DNA of 64,000 bases from Adiantum capillus-veneris (Eukaryota; Streptophyta; Polypodiopsida; Polypodiales; Pteridaceae). The stretch lies in contig CM043960.1 in NCBI GenBank assembly GCA_014529385.2, positions 76,657,910 to 76,721,909 of the forward strand, written 5' to 3'. This document shows positions 36,957-46,624 of the stretch, in pieces; within the stretch, counting starts at the first letter, position 1, and each line of letters starts with the position of its first letter. The notes beneath the pieces were generated by a model that was given only the letters and a program-made list of their open reading frames with translations, did not search any database and was not told where the DNA came from. The position numbers and the translations under genes were made by a program.

Positions 36957-37024
<68 letters not shown>

Positions 37025-37155
37025 ATACACACATACACACACACTAGGACGAGAGGGAAGGGTGGCAAGGGTAGAGAGAGAGAGAGAGAGAGGGTGCAGA
37101 GAGCTATTTTAAAAAAACAAAGCACTAGCAGTATCTCTAGTGCCTCCTTTTTTTT
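36296..37155 (+). repeat. Left arm of the foldback, CT-rich
   Basis: It contains three long CT tracts (36732-36776, 36836-36898, 36959-37020) with CA tails and a 32-base unit (actaggacgagagggaaggg...) present twice, at 36928-36959 and 37044-37075. Frames through it give only Ser-Leu or Arg-Glu repeats. Confidence 0.8.
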
Positions 37156-37403
37156 GTAAAAGAGGGAGAGAGGGGGAGAGAAAGAGAGCGTGATAGCTGG
37201 AGGGGAAGAGAGAGGGGGGGCATTGGGAGGGAGAGAGAGATCAAGAGAAGAGGGGTGGTAGGTGGAGAGAGAGTAGGAGACTGGGAGGGAGAAAGAAAGC
37301 AAGCGCGGGGGGCGGGGGGGGAGGGGTTGTACAGGGTGAGCCCGTCTTTCTTTTTTAAAAAAAATAATAAACTTCACCTCTCTCCCTCAGAATTTTGTCG
37401 CCC

Positions 37404-37442
<39 letters not shown>

Positions 37443-37542
37443 CCCCCCCCCCTTATCGATCGATCTCTCTCCCACTGCATCTTCCTTTTTTCTTTCTCTG
37501 CCTCCTGTCACATTGTCGCTTTTTGAGTCCCTCCAATCCTAA

Positions 37543-37650
37543 TGACAAATGAAATGAAATGCTATATTAACTGTTGTCATCAAAAGGCCAAAATGACCCA
37601 TGCGACCAAAATGATACATTCTTGGTGGATCTAATACAATGTCTGGGTAC
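37543..37650 (-). repeat. LINE 3'-end copy with ATTTC tail
   Basis: On the minus strand the text GTACCCAGACATTGTA...GGTCGCATGGGTCATTTTGGCC leads to TAATATAGCATTTCATTTC, the same 3' end as in the ORF-bearing copy. It is strongly 5'-truncated. Confidence 0.65.
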
Positions 37651-37689
37651 AAAATAAAATGAGAAAGAAGGGGAGAGAGAGAGAGAGAG

Positions 37690-38640
37690 AGAGATGAAAT
37701 GAAATGAAATGTTATATTAACGTCTTCAAAAGGCCAGAATGACCTATGAGACCGAACTGATACAAAAGTGGTGAATCTGTTACAATGTCTGGGTACCTTA
37801 GTACCAAAGTACTAAGTGTCAAAAGTGTGAAAGTGTGAAAATAAATGTGAAAAATGAAATACAAAGTATTAAATAAACTTCTTAGGAGCATTCTGGGTGT
37901 CTGGCTAGAATGCTTCTAACCCTTTGTTGTAGTCTCCACCGGTGAAGTGCGCTTCTGCATCTCGGTCGTGGTCGTCTCAATTTCCTAAGCTCAATCGCCC
38001 TATCAATGAGGGTGTCTTTGGTATGAATGTGGGTACTCCTTTGTGCTGGTTGCTGGCCTCTTGGTTCTCCTTCCACTCTTGCTTCTCTCGATCCGAAGAA
38101 ATCTGTGATCTGCCTCTGAGGCTGTAGTGCTCTTTGTCTTCTCATTAGATTGTCCCTGTGCCGATGTAGTTCCAGTAGGTACAAGCCTAAGCATCTTTGA
38201 TCTTGGTATTGCATGACTCTATCTAGAGGTCCAAAGCCTTCTTTAAATAGGCAATGGAAACGCCCACGTATCTCATAGTATACAGTGCAATGGCATATGT
38301 AGTGTAATTCTGTCTCCAGCTCCATTCCGCATAACTTGCAAATTCTGCTCTCAGGTGGGATTCCCCTAAATCTGCCAAATTCAATTTCCAGTTGGTGTGA
38401 GGATGTACGAATCTGACCAATAGCACATCTCAAAACATGAGACAGGTGGGTATCCATGTAGCTTGGGCGAATCACAAATCCATCTTTAGATAGCTGTAGG
38501 AAGTTTTCTTTGTAGTCAGCCATCTTCGTGCCCAATTCTTGTGTATGGTCTACCCATGTCCTCTTAGTATCCAACTGTATAAGATCCTGACGGATGATTT
38601 TATTAATCTCCGTTTGTGTAATTTCCAGTGATGGAGTCGC
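37690..38640 (-). pseudogene. LINE (non-LTR retrotransposon) 3' coding end and 3' UTR
   Basis: The open frame 38574-37882 (230 codons, open further upstream to about 38640) carries SHVLRCAIGQIRTSSHQLEI, FRGIPPESRICKLCGMEL and ELHYICHCTVYYEIRGRFH. The C-x2-C...H-x4-C pattern after 'R.IP...R.C' is typical of the C-terminal zinc region of plant LINE reverse transcriptases. The tail is basic (RRPRPRCRSALHRW). The frame ends at 37882 and the 3' UTR runs to an ATTTC-repeat end at 37690. The 5' side is cut by a GA tract at 38657, so RT and endonuclease are absent. Confidence 0.65.
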
Positions 38641-38650
38641 AAGAGAGTAT

Positions 38651-38656
<6 letters not shown>

Positions 38657-38714
<58 letters not shown>

Positions 38715-38903
38715 GGGGAGAGGGGTCCGCGAGGGAAGGGAAGGTTTGGGCACACGGGGAGGGATTGTGAGAGGGGAGAGTGGAGTGTAGTTTTTTTTTT
38801 TTTTAATGGGAAAGAAAGGGAGAGAGAAGAGTGCTTAGGCCCGACAAAAAGAATTAAAAAAAAAACCACACTCCACTCTCCCCCTCTCACAGTCTCTCCC
38901 CCC

Positions 38904-38970
<67 letters not shown>
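38657..38970. repeat. Inner hairpin with GA/CT outer arms
   Basis: A (GA)n tract (38657-38711) and gtgagaggggagagtggagt...(T)14 (38767-38804) pair with (A)10 ccacactccactctcccc...(38855-38890) and a (CT)n tract (38906-38969). The loop is about 50 bases. Confidence 0.85.
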
Positions 38971-38972
<2 letters not shown>

Positions 38973-39334
38973 CCTTTCACTGCAAGTTCGAGAGTCTGAG
39001 TACCACACACTTCTAGAGTGCTCAACTTTTGGTCACATGTAAACTTACTTCCTTCACATTTTCAGCCATGACCTAGACCTACACACTTTCCTCTCCCAGC
39101 CATAGTGTGGGCTCTCCATTGCGACTCTCATAACCACAATTTTGGACCATCAAGAATCACTCATCAGCGACACAAATACTACATCACATGTAACTTTGGT
39201 CCCATATGTCATACGATAAACAAATCTATCTATCTACCTCTCCCTCCCCCGCTGGCCCCTCCCTCCCCCCCCCCCCCCTCTCTCTCTCTCTGTCTCTCTC
39301 TCCCCCCTCCCCCCTCTTTCTCTCTCATTTTCCT

Positions 39335-39447
39335 TTGTACCCATGCATTGTATTATATCCACCAAGACTGTATCAGTTTGGTCTCATAGCTCATTTTTAC
39401 CTTATGAAAATCCTTAATACAGCATTTCATTCCATTTCATTTCATTT
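39335..39447 (+). repeat. LINE 3'-end copy with ATTTC tail, plus orientation
   Basis: GTACCCATGCATTGTATTAT...GGTCTCATAGCTCATTTTTACC...TAATACAGCATTTCATTCC matches the two minus-strand copies. It makes the third LINE 3' end in 2 kb. Confidence 0.65.
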
Positions 39448-39586
39448 CTCTCTAGGGTTGGAGGGACTCAAGGGGGGGTGGTGTGGTGGGAGTAAAGAGA
39501 GAGAAAAGGAATAGGGGTTGGGGAGAGAGGTGGCAAGTGGAGGGGGGCATACAGAGAGAGGGATAGGGAGAGCAAGATAGGAGGAC

Positions 39587-39648
<62 letters not shown>

Positions 39649-39837
39649 GGGGGGGGGAAGGATCAGAGCTAGGGAAGAGGGCGGACGTAGAGCAAGAGGT
39701 GGGGGCTAGAGAGAGGAAAGAGGTGGGTTGGAGAGAGAGAGAGGAGAGAGAGAGAGAGAGGGGGGGGGGGGGGGGGGGGGATGGGTTGGAGGGATCATGA
39801 GAGGGCGAGAAGGGGAGCGGTGAGAGGGTTTGATTTA

Positions 39838-39937
39838 AGAAAAAAAAACCAAAGGCACTAGCAAAATCGCTAATGTTTTAGGTTTTTTTAGAGAGACGAA
39901 GAGAAAGAGAGAAGAATTTTAACGTTATACAAAGTAC

Positions 39938-40015
<78 letters not shown>

Positions 40016-40063
40016 GGGAGAGAGGGGTGGAGCTCACTCCAAGAAGGGAGGAAAGGCAAGGGG

Positions 40064-40110
<47 letters not shown>

Positions 40111-40193
40111 GGGGGGGTAGGGGGTGGGAGGGGGAGACAACAAGAGAGAGGGGTGGCGGGCAAGAGAGAGACACATGCACAGAGGGAAGACAG

Positions 40194-40228
<35 letters not shown>

Positions 40229-40470
40229 GTCCTTGGCTACTCCACTGGAGAGAGGGACGGCAATTGGCGGTGCTAGTAGGAGTAGGGGCAGTACATGGTG
40301 GTAGTAAGTTAGCACCACTAACCACCAGTGGTGGGCTAGGGTGGTGGGTGGTGATGGTTGCTAAGGGGCGGCAATGGAAGGTAGTGGTGGTAGGATGGGA
40401 AAAAAAAAGCTTGCTCCAAAGCTCGCTTCGCTGAGCTTGCTCCTTAACCGTCCCCCAACTCAACAACTAG
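39838..40470 (+). repeat. Right arm of the foldback, GA-rich
   Basis: Reverse complement of the left arm with GA tracts at 39971-40012, 40069-40107 and 40197-40225 and a (TA)n run at 39938-39962. Just inside it are (AT)n(AG)n at 39587-39645 and poly-G at 39761-39780. Confidence 0.8.
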
Positions 40471-41121
40471 CCCGACTTAACTCAACTGCACTTTAGTTTT
40501 GTGTTGATTCTTGTGTAGATAAGGAGTCCAGTGCATGAGTACAGTTGGATAAAGGTAGAGATTACCAAAGAATCTATAGAGTTCCAAGTAACATATCAAG
40601 TTTTACATTCACATATTGTTCATGTTCTTGAGGTCAAGAACTTTGTGTAGGTCAGGTGAAAGACTACCTAGAGATCAAGTGACTCATGCGTCTATTGAAG
40701 AGAGTGTCAATTAGGTTGACTTAGACCATTTATTGATAGCTCAAAAAGAGATAGTCTTAGACACTTCAATTGAACAAGCATTTCCTGTCCTTATGGATGA
40801 GGGAGCATAAGGTGTGAGTTATCATAGTGAAGGAGTTGTGGGTGGTACCTCTAGGAAGTCAAAAGTTAGGTGGACCATGCTTTTACACTACCCTTACACT
40901 AATGGTAGGGGAGTGTGCGCGTATGTCGCACATGTCAATGCAAGGAACTTGCCGATACACCGTGTGCGAGCCACAAATGGCTCCAAGCACACAACAAGCC
41001 TAAACTAGTAAGCTCAAAGAAGGAGATGGTGTGTCACTCACCGCTCTACGCTTGCTTCGTGGAGGATTCCTCGCCGCGAAGAAGAAGAAGCCACCGCCGC
41101 CGTGCCTTCGTAATGCTCGAT

Positions 41122-41128
<7 letters not shown>
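40471..41128. other. Non-coding stretch
   Basis: No supported gene. The lower side of a possible minus-strand LTR (see next entry) may lie here, but no CA end could be fixed. Confidence 0.4.
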
Positions 41129-41183
<55 letters not shown>

Positions 41184-41523
41184 TACACACACACACACAC
41201 AAGGAGGTGAAGAAGAAGAAGATGGAGATGGAGATGGAGCAAGAGCACTCTTCTATTGCACAAATGAGAGAATGAGTGAATTTTAGGTTTAGTTGACTTT
41301 TATATGAGCTCGCCCCATTCACACTTGGGTGCCCATGCTTAGCCAACTAATCCCTTGAATGTTCCAGTTAGAGTGCGCCTCTCATCGGCGATCACTCTTA
41401 CCCTTTTCCTATTGGACCGACAAGCCCGGTACCTAACTCTACCAAATAAATAATACAATGTCCGCCGTAGGTTACAACATCCGTCGTAGGTAATAGGGTG
41501 TTCATGATCCGTGAGGGTTAACA
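41129..41523 (-). repeat. Possible LTR start with TATA box, minus strand
   Basis: On the minus strand GGAAGGGGGGCA (a polypurine tract) is followed by TGTTAACCCTCACGG at 41523, with a TATA-like CATATAAAAG at 41304-41297 about 220 bases on. A CT/CA microsatellite follows (41129-41200). The other end is not defined and no sister LTR was found. Confidence 0.4.
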
Positions 41524-41535
41524 TGCCCCCCTTCC

Positions 41536-42739
41536 TGATGTAGATTCCTTCCTCGGAAGCTATTGAGTTGAAGCTTGTTATGTCCATGTTGTAGAGCATC
41601 TGGATTTGAATCTACAAGGCAAAGTCACTGTTTCAACAAGCGGAATTATATGGCCATAAATCATAAGGGGAATGTAAAGTACATGTGGAAATGAGTAAAT
41701 GCAAGATTTATGAAATGTTAGACTGCCATTAAGGACAAATAAATCGCACTTTGAGTAAATTAATTAATCAAGAGTTTTGGGCTTATGGGTGAGTCTATCA
41801 ATTAGTTAGCTATGACTAAAGTTAAAACAACTACTCTAGTACTAGCTAAGCTAAGAAGATTATCTAAATGCAAGATTCCCTAATTGTGCTTTTTAGCTTT
41901 GATTAGCCAACTAGCTCTCACAACTGCAAACAAAAGCTTGAAATGTTAACTGTAAGCTCGATTGAAGTCTTTTAAATATCATTCATTTTTTTCTTTTTGT
42001 CTTTTTTACTTTGGTTCACAATCATTTGACGTGTGTGCTTATTTTGTATGTCCGGGGCTTTTTGCTTCTCAAAGAAAAGCGCCCACACTGGGAACCTCTA
42101 GGGCTCTAGTACCATAGACAATACATGTGAGTGAAGTACCAAATCAAGCCAGGATTTCTCTTCCAGCATTAGATTTTTCATTTGTGGCACTTATGTTTTT
42201 TGCTTCCATTTCCTTTGTATTCTCATTAGTGTTTTTGTTGTTTAAGTGAGCAAGCTTCTCTATGCCTTAAACATTTTTAAGGTCTCAAATACTCAAATAA
42301 TTTTATCATCTAGGCCTAGTGGTCAAGTAAATGAGTTAACCTAAAGTCATAGTCTCCTAATCTCAAGGCTCATCCATAAGATTAAACTCTAGTTCCATCA
42401 ACTTAAGCAAAGACAAATTTATACATCTATAATGGCAGATAACAAACATAACTATTGCACTCAAACAACCCATGAAAAATCATTATTAGCAATTATACAT
42501 ATCCACCAATATGAATCATGGAAAGTAGTACACCTGGAAGTATGGAGTTGCTCATTTCGTCGAAGCAGATGTCCTCAGCCATGTGGATGGAGATCCATAT
42601 AAGTCCTACCTAACACATCCAAAAAACAAGCACTATACCTCTAGGAGGCATGTCAGTGTGAAAAAATTAAAACTCCTAGAAAACAAACTCAAAACACAAT
42701 CCAGACCCCTAACCTACCTATCTGTCATCCCTTTTAGAA
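41536..42739. other. Non-coding stretch
   Basis: No gene, repeat tract or LTR end is visible. AT-rich text. The small plus frame at 42583-42831 has no recognisable domain. Confidence 0.45.
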
Positions 42740-43162
42740 TCAAGGAAAGAGGATATTATATAAACCGGGTGGCCACCCTAAGGCTAGGCCTCTATCCTCA
42801 TCATCTAGATAAACGAAATCATTTTCCGTGAGGCCATAGTTTTCCTCGGTCTCTATTATTTCTTCTTCATCATCCTCTTGCGCAAGCGTGTTAATCAAGA
42901 ACCTCGCGATGCGTGGATACTCATCCTGTGCAAAAGAATAAGCATGTGCCACCGGAGAAACATTCGCTACTACGTAGGGATCACTAGTTATCCATAGACG
43001 TATCAGCCATTCTAACTCCTCAAAATTTCGCTCACGCGAAAATCTCTCTACCAAATCCCATTCGCAACAAAGTACAGGGTAGCAGATGTGAAACACTTGC
43101 GAAAAGAAAAAAGGGTACCTTTCATCAAAAATAGAAGCGCATGCCTCTGGTGAACTAGCCAT
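42740..43162 (-). CDS. Unrecognised 140-codon frame just inside the LTR boundary
   Basis: An ATG at 43162 opens MASSPEACASIFDERYPF with hydrophobic and Trp-rich text (FEELEWLIRLWITSD) and an acidic stretch (QEDDEEEIIETEENYG). It lies about 190 bases downstream of a TATA box at 43364-43353 on the same strand, and 56 bases beyond the end I propose for the short LTR. I recognise no family. It could be a retroelement accessory frame, the start of a gag, or a small host gene driven by the LTR promoter. Confidence 0.4.
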   Translation of the reverse strand: MASSPEACASIFDERYPFFFSQVFHICYPVLCCEWDLVERFSRERNFEELEWLIRLWITSDPYVVANVSPVAHAYSFAQDEYPRIARFLINTLAQEDDEEEIIETEENYGLTENDFVYLDDEDRGLALGWPPGLYNILFP

Positions 43163-43217
43163 CTCTGAGAATACAGATAGATTTGGTTAGGTCTTAAAAC
43201 ATGAGTTGTTTTTGTGT

Positions 43218-43442
43218 GTTGCTTGATGTGACGTGGTGAATTTAGACTTATGTGTAGGATCTGATAGGGTGCTCTCTCGTTGCTAGTCGCTCTTGCTCTT
43301 TTACTCTTTTTTTTTTAATCTTTTTTTTTTGTTTGCTAGAACTACTATGAGGCTTTATATATACATTCCCTAGGATTGGAGATTGAGAGGTCAGGGAGGA
43401 AGGTTGAGAGGGAAGCAAGTGAATGATGGATGTCAGCAAACA
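43218..43442 (-). repeat. Candidate short LTR with TATA box (3' LTR)
   Basis: On the minus strand the polypurine tract AAGGAAGGGGGGAG precedes TGTTTGCTGACATCC at 43442. A TATATATAAAG box lies at 43364-43353. The end AAGCAACA at 43218 mirrors the start TGTTTGCT, giving short inverted ends and a 225-bp LTR. No matching 5' LTR was recognised, so the end is provisional. Confidence 0.45.
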
Positions 43443-43463
43443 CTCCCCCCTTCCTTGGGTAGA

Positions 43464-44130
43464 TCATACCTTTTGGAATGATGTTGTCACCTTTTGAAAC
43501 CAATTGTTCCAAGTTGTTATGGGTGAAGGCTTTAACCAATAGTTTTCGATCGCCCTATGTGTTTCATCTAGTTGCAAGGGTGGTAAGGTACTCTCCCATG
43601 ATTTTATTCGCAACATTGTTGTAGGTGGTGAACCTACAACAGGAGGTGCAAACTCTTTCTTGCTTGTATGGATATGTACAATGGTAGGTGGAGGTTGTGT
43701 CGAAGCTTCTATTTCCGTATAGGAACTACATGAAGAGCAAGAAGCTTCATTTGCTTTCCCTGTTCCTGAGCTAGGTGGAACAAATCGTTCTTTCTTTGGT
43801 ACCCAAACTAGCTCTGGAGCAGGTGTGTCGCATTCCGTGATTTTTTCCTTTCCACGATTTTCAATTTGTTTTGAAGCCAGAGGATTGGGTTTACATGGGC
43901 CAGGTGACAAGTAAGAGTACAATTTACGTTTGGGTACCCAGATTTGATCATTTCCTTCCTTGGGCTTCCAATAGTCGTTTAGGAATCCAACACAATGTTT
44001 CTTAACATTTCTTGGAGTGAGGGGGACGTTTCTTACGAGGCTTCCGTTTTTTAGCATCAGCCATGGTCACTAAAGAAGCTTTAGGGATCCACTTGTATGT
44101 TTTCTTTGTTATATTAGGATGGTTCTTGTG
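43464..44130 (-). pseudogene. Basic accessory frame with W-x-P-K repeats
   Basis: Two overlapping frames carry a repeated motif: YKWIPKASL then, past a frameshift near 44030, DYWKPKEGNDQIWVPKRKLY, PELVWVPKKERFVPP and a weaker HTSKKEFAPP. Between the repeats the text is Lys/Pro/Ser-rich with no other motif. The last part (ENYWLKPSPITTWNNWFQK) is Trp-rich and reaches to within a few bases of the polypurine tract. I do not recognise a family. W-x-P-K motifs are known to me as linkers in some plant retroelement gag proteins, but not as a tail gene. Confidence 0.45.
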
Positions 44131-44800
44131 TGTCTCAAGTTTTCTTTCAACTACATCAGTTGAAGCTCTAGAGAGTTGGGCTATGGGGACGTATGGTTCA
44201 ACCTCCTGGACATGCAATGTCTTGGGTTTTATTTCCTTAGGCAATATCTCAGGGACTATAGCTTGAGTGGTAGGGATAAGAGTTGGTTTTTGCGTTGTGA
44301 CACCCCCAGTCCCCCAATCAATAGTGCATTTGGTGGCTATCCTCCACGTGCGTCCTAGGTTTATATTACCCTCCATAGTTCCAGTAGGCATGACAGTCTT
44401 GAGCTACAACCCCATTGTCATAACTGACAAAAGTGTGCCAGATTCCAAAAACCGTAGTTTTTTTCTTGTTGACACCCTTGACTTGGATAATACTCTCAAA
44501 TAGAGGTGGCTTCCCTAACTGACACCACACCCCATATGATAGGATATTATATTTAGCACCCGTGTCCAATAAGGCGTTATATAGCACTTTTCCATAGGCA
44601 CTATTTAACCCAATAGGGTATCGTAGAGGTGTGTCAGAGTCCAACAAATCCTCGTCGATTTCAACGTGGAATGCATGTGTGACTCCAAGGTTAGCCTCTC
44701 GTTTTCGTCTTATACGTTGTTGTCGCTCCTTAGCCTCAGCTTGAGCTTGTATCTTCTTCAATTCTATTGTGCCTTGGCTGCCTTTTTGTATAGATGGCAC
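44131..44800 (-). pseudogene. Second retropepsin-like domain, downstream of integrase
   Basis: The frame 44800-44366 opens with a charged helix (QAQAEAKERQQRIRRKREAN) and carries YNALLDTGAKYNILSYGVW, a clear D-T-G-A active-site loop in its usual hydrophobic setting. After a frameshift at about 44380 the next frame reads EGNINLGRTWRIATKC, matching the hydrophobic-Gly-Arg element that closes retropepsins. It is followed by a Pro/Thr-rich linker to the W-x-P-K repeats. The element's own protease lies at 48314-49270 with a different loop (LDGGAGVSI), so this is a second domain. The frame overlaps the end of integrase by 65 bases. Confidence 0.6.
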
Positions 44801-46601
44801 GCAACTCCTCTTGGCTTAAAGGATCATAGTATCTTTTAAATTTGCTCCCATTGAGGAATCCAATGGTTTCAACTCCATTAAGAGTCTCCACACAAATGGT
44901 TCCTTGTGGGGTGATCTCACATACTCTATATGGTCCTTTTCCCGCATATTTCAACTTTTTCTTTTCGTTACGCACTCCATACATAAGGGCTTTATCACCA
45001 ACATTGATATCTTTATTCTTTAGATAACGGTCAAACCATTTCTTCCTCCTATCTTTCTCCACAAGTGCATTTTGCACAGCTAATTGCCTCTCTTCATCTA
45101 GCCTTTCAAGGATATATAATCGCTCAAATAAGAGGTTACCATCCCAACCTTCTTGAGAAGGTACTCGAAGACTAGGAACAACAAACTCCGATGGCATAAC
45201 CGCTTCTTGGCCATACACCATCTTAAATGGTGTGTAGTTAATGGAAACTTTGTACGCAGTACGATAAGCCCATAGAGCTGATGTAAGCTTTAAATCCCAA
45301 TCTGTGCGATGAGCTTCCACCGTTTTGGTTAAGATAGAGATTAAGGTCTTATTGGTGCTCTCAGCTTGGCCATTTGCTTGTGGATAATAAGGTGTGGACT
45401 TATGGTGAGCTATCATGAAGTTAGTAGTGAGTTCTTTGATTACTCCATTTATAAAATGAGTACCATTGTCACTCACAATCTCAAAGGGACAACCAAATCT
45501 TGTAATAATGTTCTGAAAGATAAACTTGGCAGTTGACCTTGCATCGGCCTTACGTGTCGCCCTGGCTTCCGCCCACTTTGTCACATAGTCAGTGGCAACG
45601 ATAATATATCGAGATTGAGTGCTACGAGCTACCGGACTAATTGGGCCTACAAAGTCCAAACCCCATTTTTCAAAAGGATGTAAGGGCATCCTATCCTTTT
45701 GTTGTGTGATCTTGTAACGTTGGCATTCATCACATCCTTTTGCAAAAAGTGATGCATCCTTAAATAAGGTTGGCCACCAATAGCCTGATTGCAACACCTT
45801 TCTAGTTGTTAGTTCCCCCAAGAAATATCCTTCGGCTATACCCATGTGGGCTTCTTGCAGTATGTATAAATACTCATCCTCACGGGCACAACGTCTAAGA
45901 ATATCATCCTTCCCTAGCCTGTAGAGAGTTCTCGCAATGAGAGAGTAAGGTTCACATTCTTTTAACAGTTTTCGAGCTATGTCTTTACGAAGCTCTTTGG
46001 GTGGAAAACCATTAACTAGAAAGTTCACAATCTTCTCACTCCATTCACGTATGTTTTCGACTAGGAATAGAGAAGTAACAGGCAATTCATCATCGACTCC
46101 AGTAGGGGCTTCACCATTGGGTATGCGAGACAAATGATCAACCATGACATGTCTTTTACCAGGTCTCACCACAATGGTAAAATCAAGCTCAATGAGAATT
46201 AACAACCATCGTGTAATTCTTCCCGTGGAACAAGGTTTATTTACTAGATACAACAAGGCTTGATGATCAACATAGAACACAAACTTGTTGGCCAGAAGGT
46301 AGTAGCGAAATTTCTTCACTGCATAAATCATACCTAAACCTTCTCGCTCTGTAGTGGTGTAGTTTCTTTCGGCATCATTCAACTGACGACTTGCAAAGCT
46401 AATGGGGTGATCCAGTTTATGTTCTCCTGGTTGAGCTAGAACACACCCAATAGCAAAGTTCGATGCATCAATATGCACATGAAAAATTACATTCCAATCG
46501 GGCACTCGTAGAATAGGAGCGCTAGTCAAGGTCTTTTTCAATGACTCATAAGCATGGTCACACTCCACAATCCATTGGAACTCAATAAAAAGCTTGTACA
46601 A
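44736..46601 (-). CDS. RNase H - integrase (621 codons open)
   Basis: Residues about 40-160 are RNase H: HVHIDASNFAIGCVLAQ, FASRQLNDAERNYTTTEREG and YVDHQALLYLV hold its acidic residues. The integrase zinc-binding segment follows with HMGIAEGYF (the second His is Tyr) and CDECQRYK. The catalytic core has Asp in WGLDFVGPI, Asp in IVSDNGTHF and Glu in NGQAESTNK, all present. The C-terminal part holds KGPYRVCEITPQG. Despite the intact length, it lacks a frame link to RT (frameshift near 46620) and the Met is internal to pol. Confidence 0.88.
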   Translation of the reverse strand: MYKLFIEFQWIVECDHAYESLKKTLTSAPILRVPDWNVIFHVHIDASNFAIGCVLAQPGEHKLDHPISFASRQLNDAERNYTTTEREGLGMIYAVKKFRYYLLANKFVFYVDHQALLYLVNKPCSTGRITRWLLILIELDFTIVVRPGKRHVMVDHLSRIPNGEAPTGVDDELPVTSLFLVENIREWSEKIVNFLVNGFPPKELRKDIARKLLKECEPYSLIARTLYRLGKDDILRRCAREDEYLYILQEAHMGIAEGYFLGELTTRKVLQSGYWWPTLFKDASLFAKGCDECQRYKITQQKDRMPLHPFEKWGLDFVGPISPVARSTQSRYIIVATDYVTKWAEARATRKADARSTAKFIFQNIITRFGCPFEIVSDNGTHFINGVIKELTTNFMIAHHKSTPYYPQANGQAESTNKTLISILTKTVEAHRTDWDLKLTSALWAYRTAYKVSINYTPFKMVYGQEAVMPSEFVVPSLRVPSQEGWDGNLLFERLYILERLDEERQLAVQNALVEKDRRKKWFDRYLKNKDINVGDKALMYGVRNEKKKLKYAGKGPYRVCEITPQGTICVETLNGVETIGFLNGSKFKRYYDPLSQEELRAIYTKRQPRHNRIEEDTSSS

Positions 46602-46624
46602 AGGACGAGCTACCTCGGCAAAGT

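Larger units (their letters stand above)
36296..40470. mobile_element. Large imperfect inverted repeat (foldback-like) enclosing a LINE fragment
   Basis: The left arm (36296-37155) and right arm (39838-40470) match in opposite orientation along their length. Clear matches are gcgagctttggagtgag at 36340 against the reverse of 40405; 36655-36833 (ccctctgtgcgtgtgtctc, cccgccacccctctctct, ggagtgagcttcaccc) against the reverse of 40015-40195; and aaaaaaacaaagcactagc at 37115 against the reverse of 39890. Microsatellites inside the arms differ in length. The inner 2.7 kb holds a LINE 3' fragment, further GA/CT tracts and a second hairpin. Confidence 0.75.

Noticed and set aside
36575-37112. Long frames in CT/GA tracts giving Ser-Leu, Arg-Glu or Thr-His repeats (also at 38603-39025, 39888-40466, 9062-9436 and 61033-61346)
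   Set aside because: They arise because a dinucleotide repeat has no stop codon in several frames. Both strands are open at once and no domain is present.
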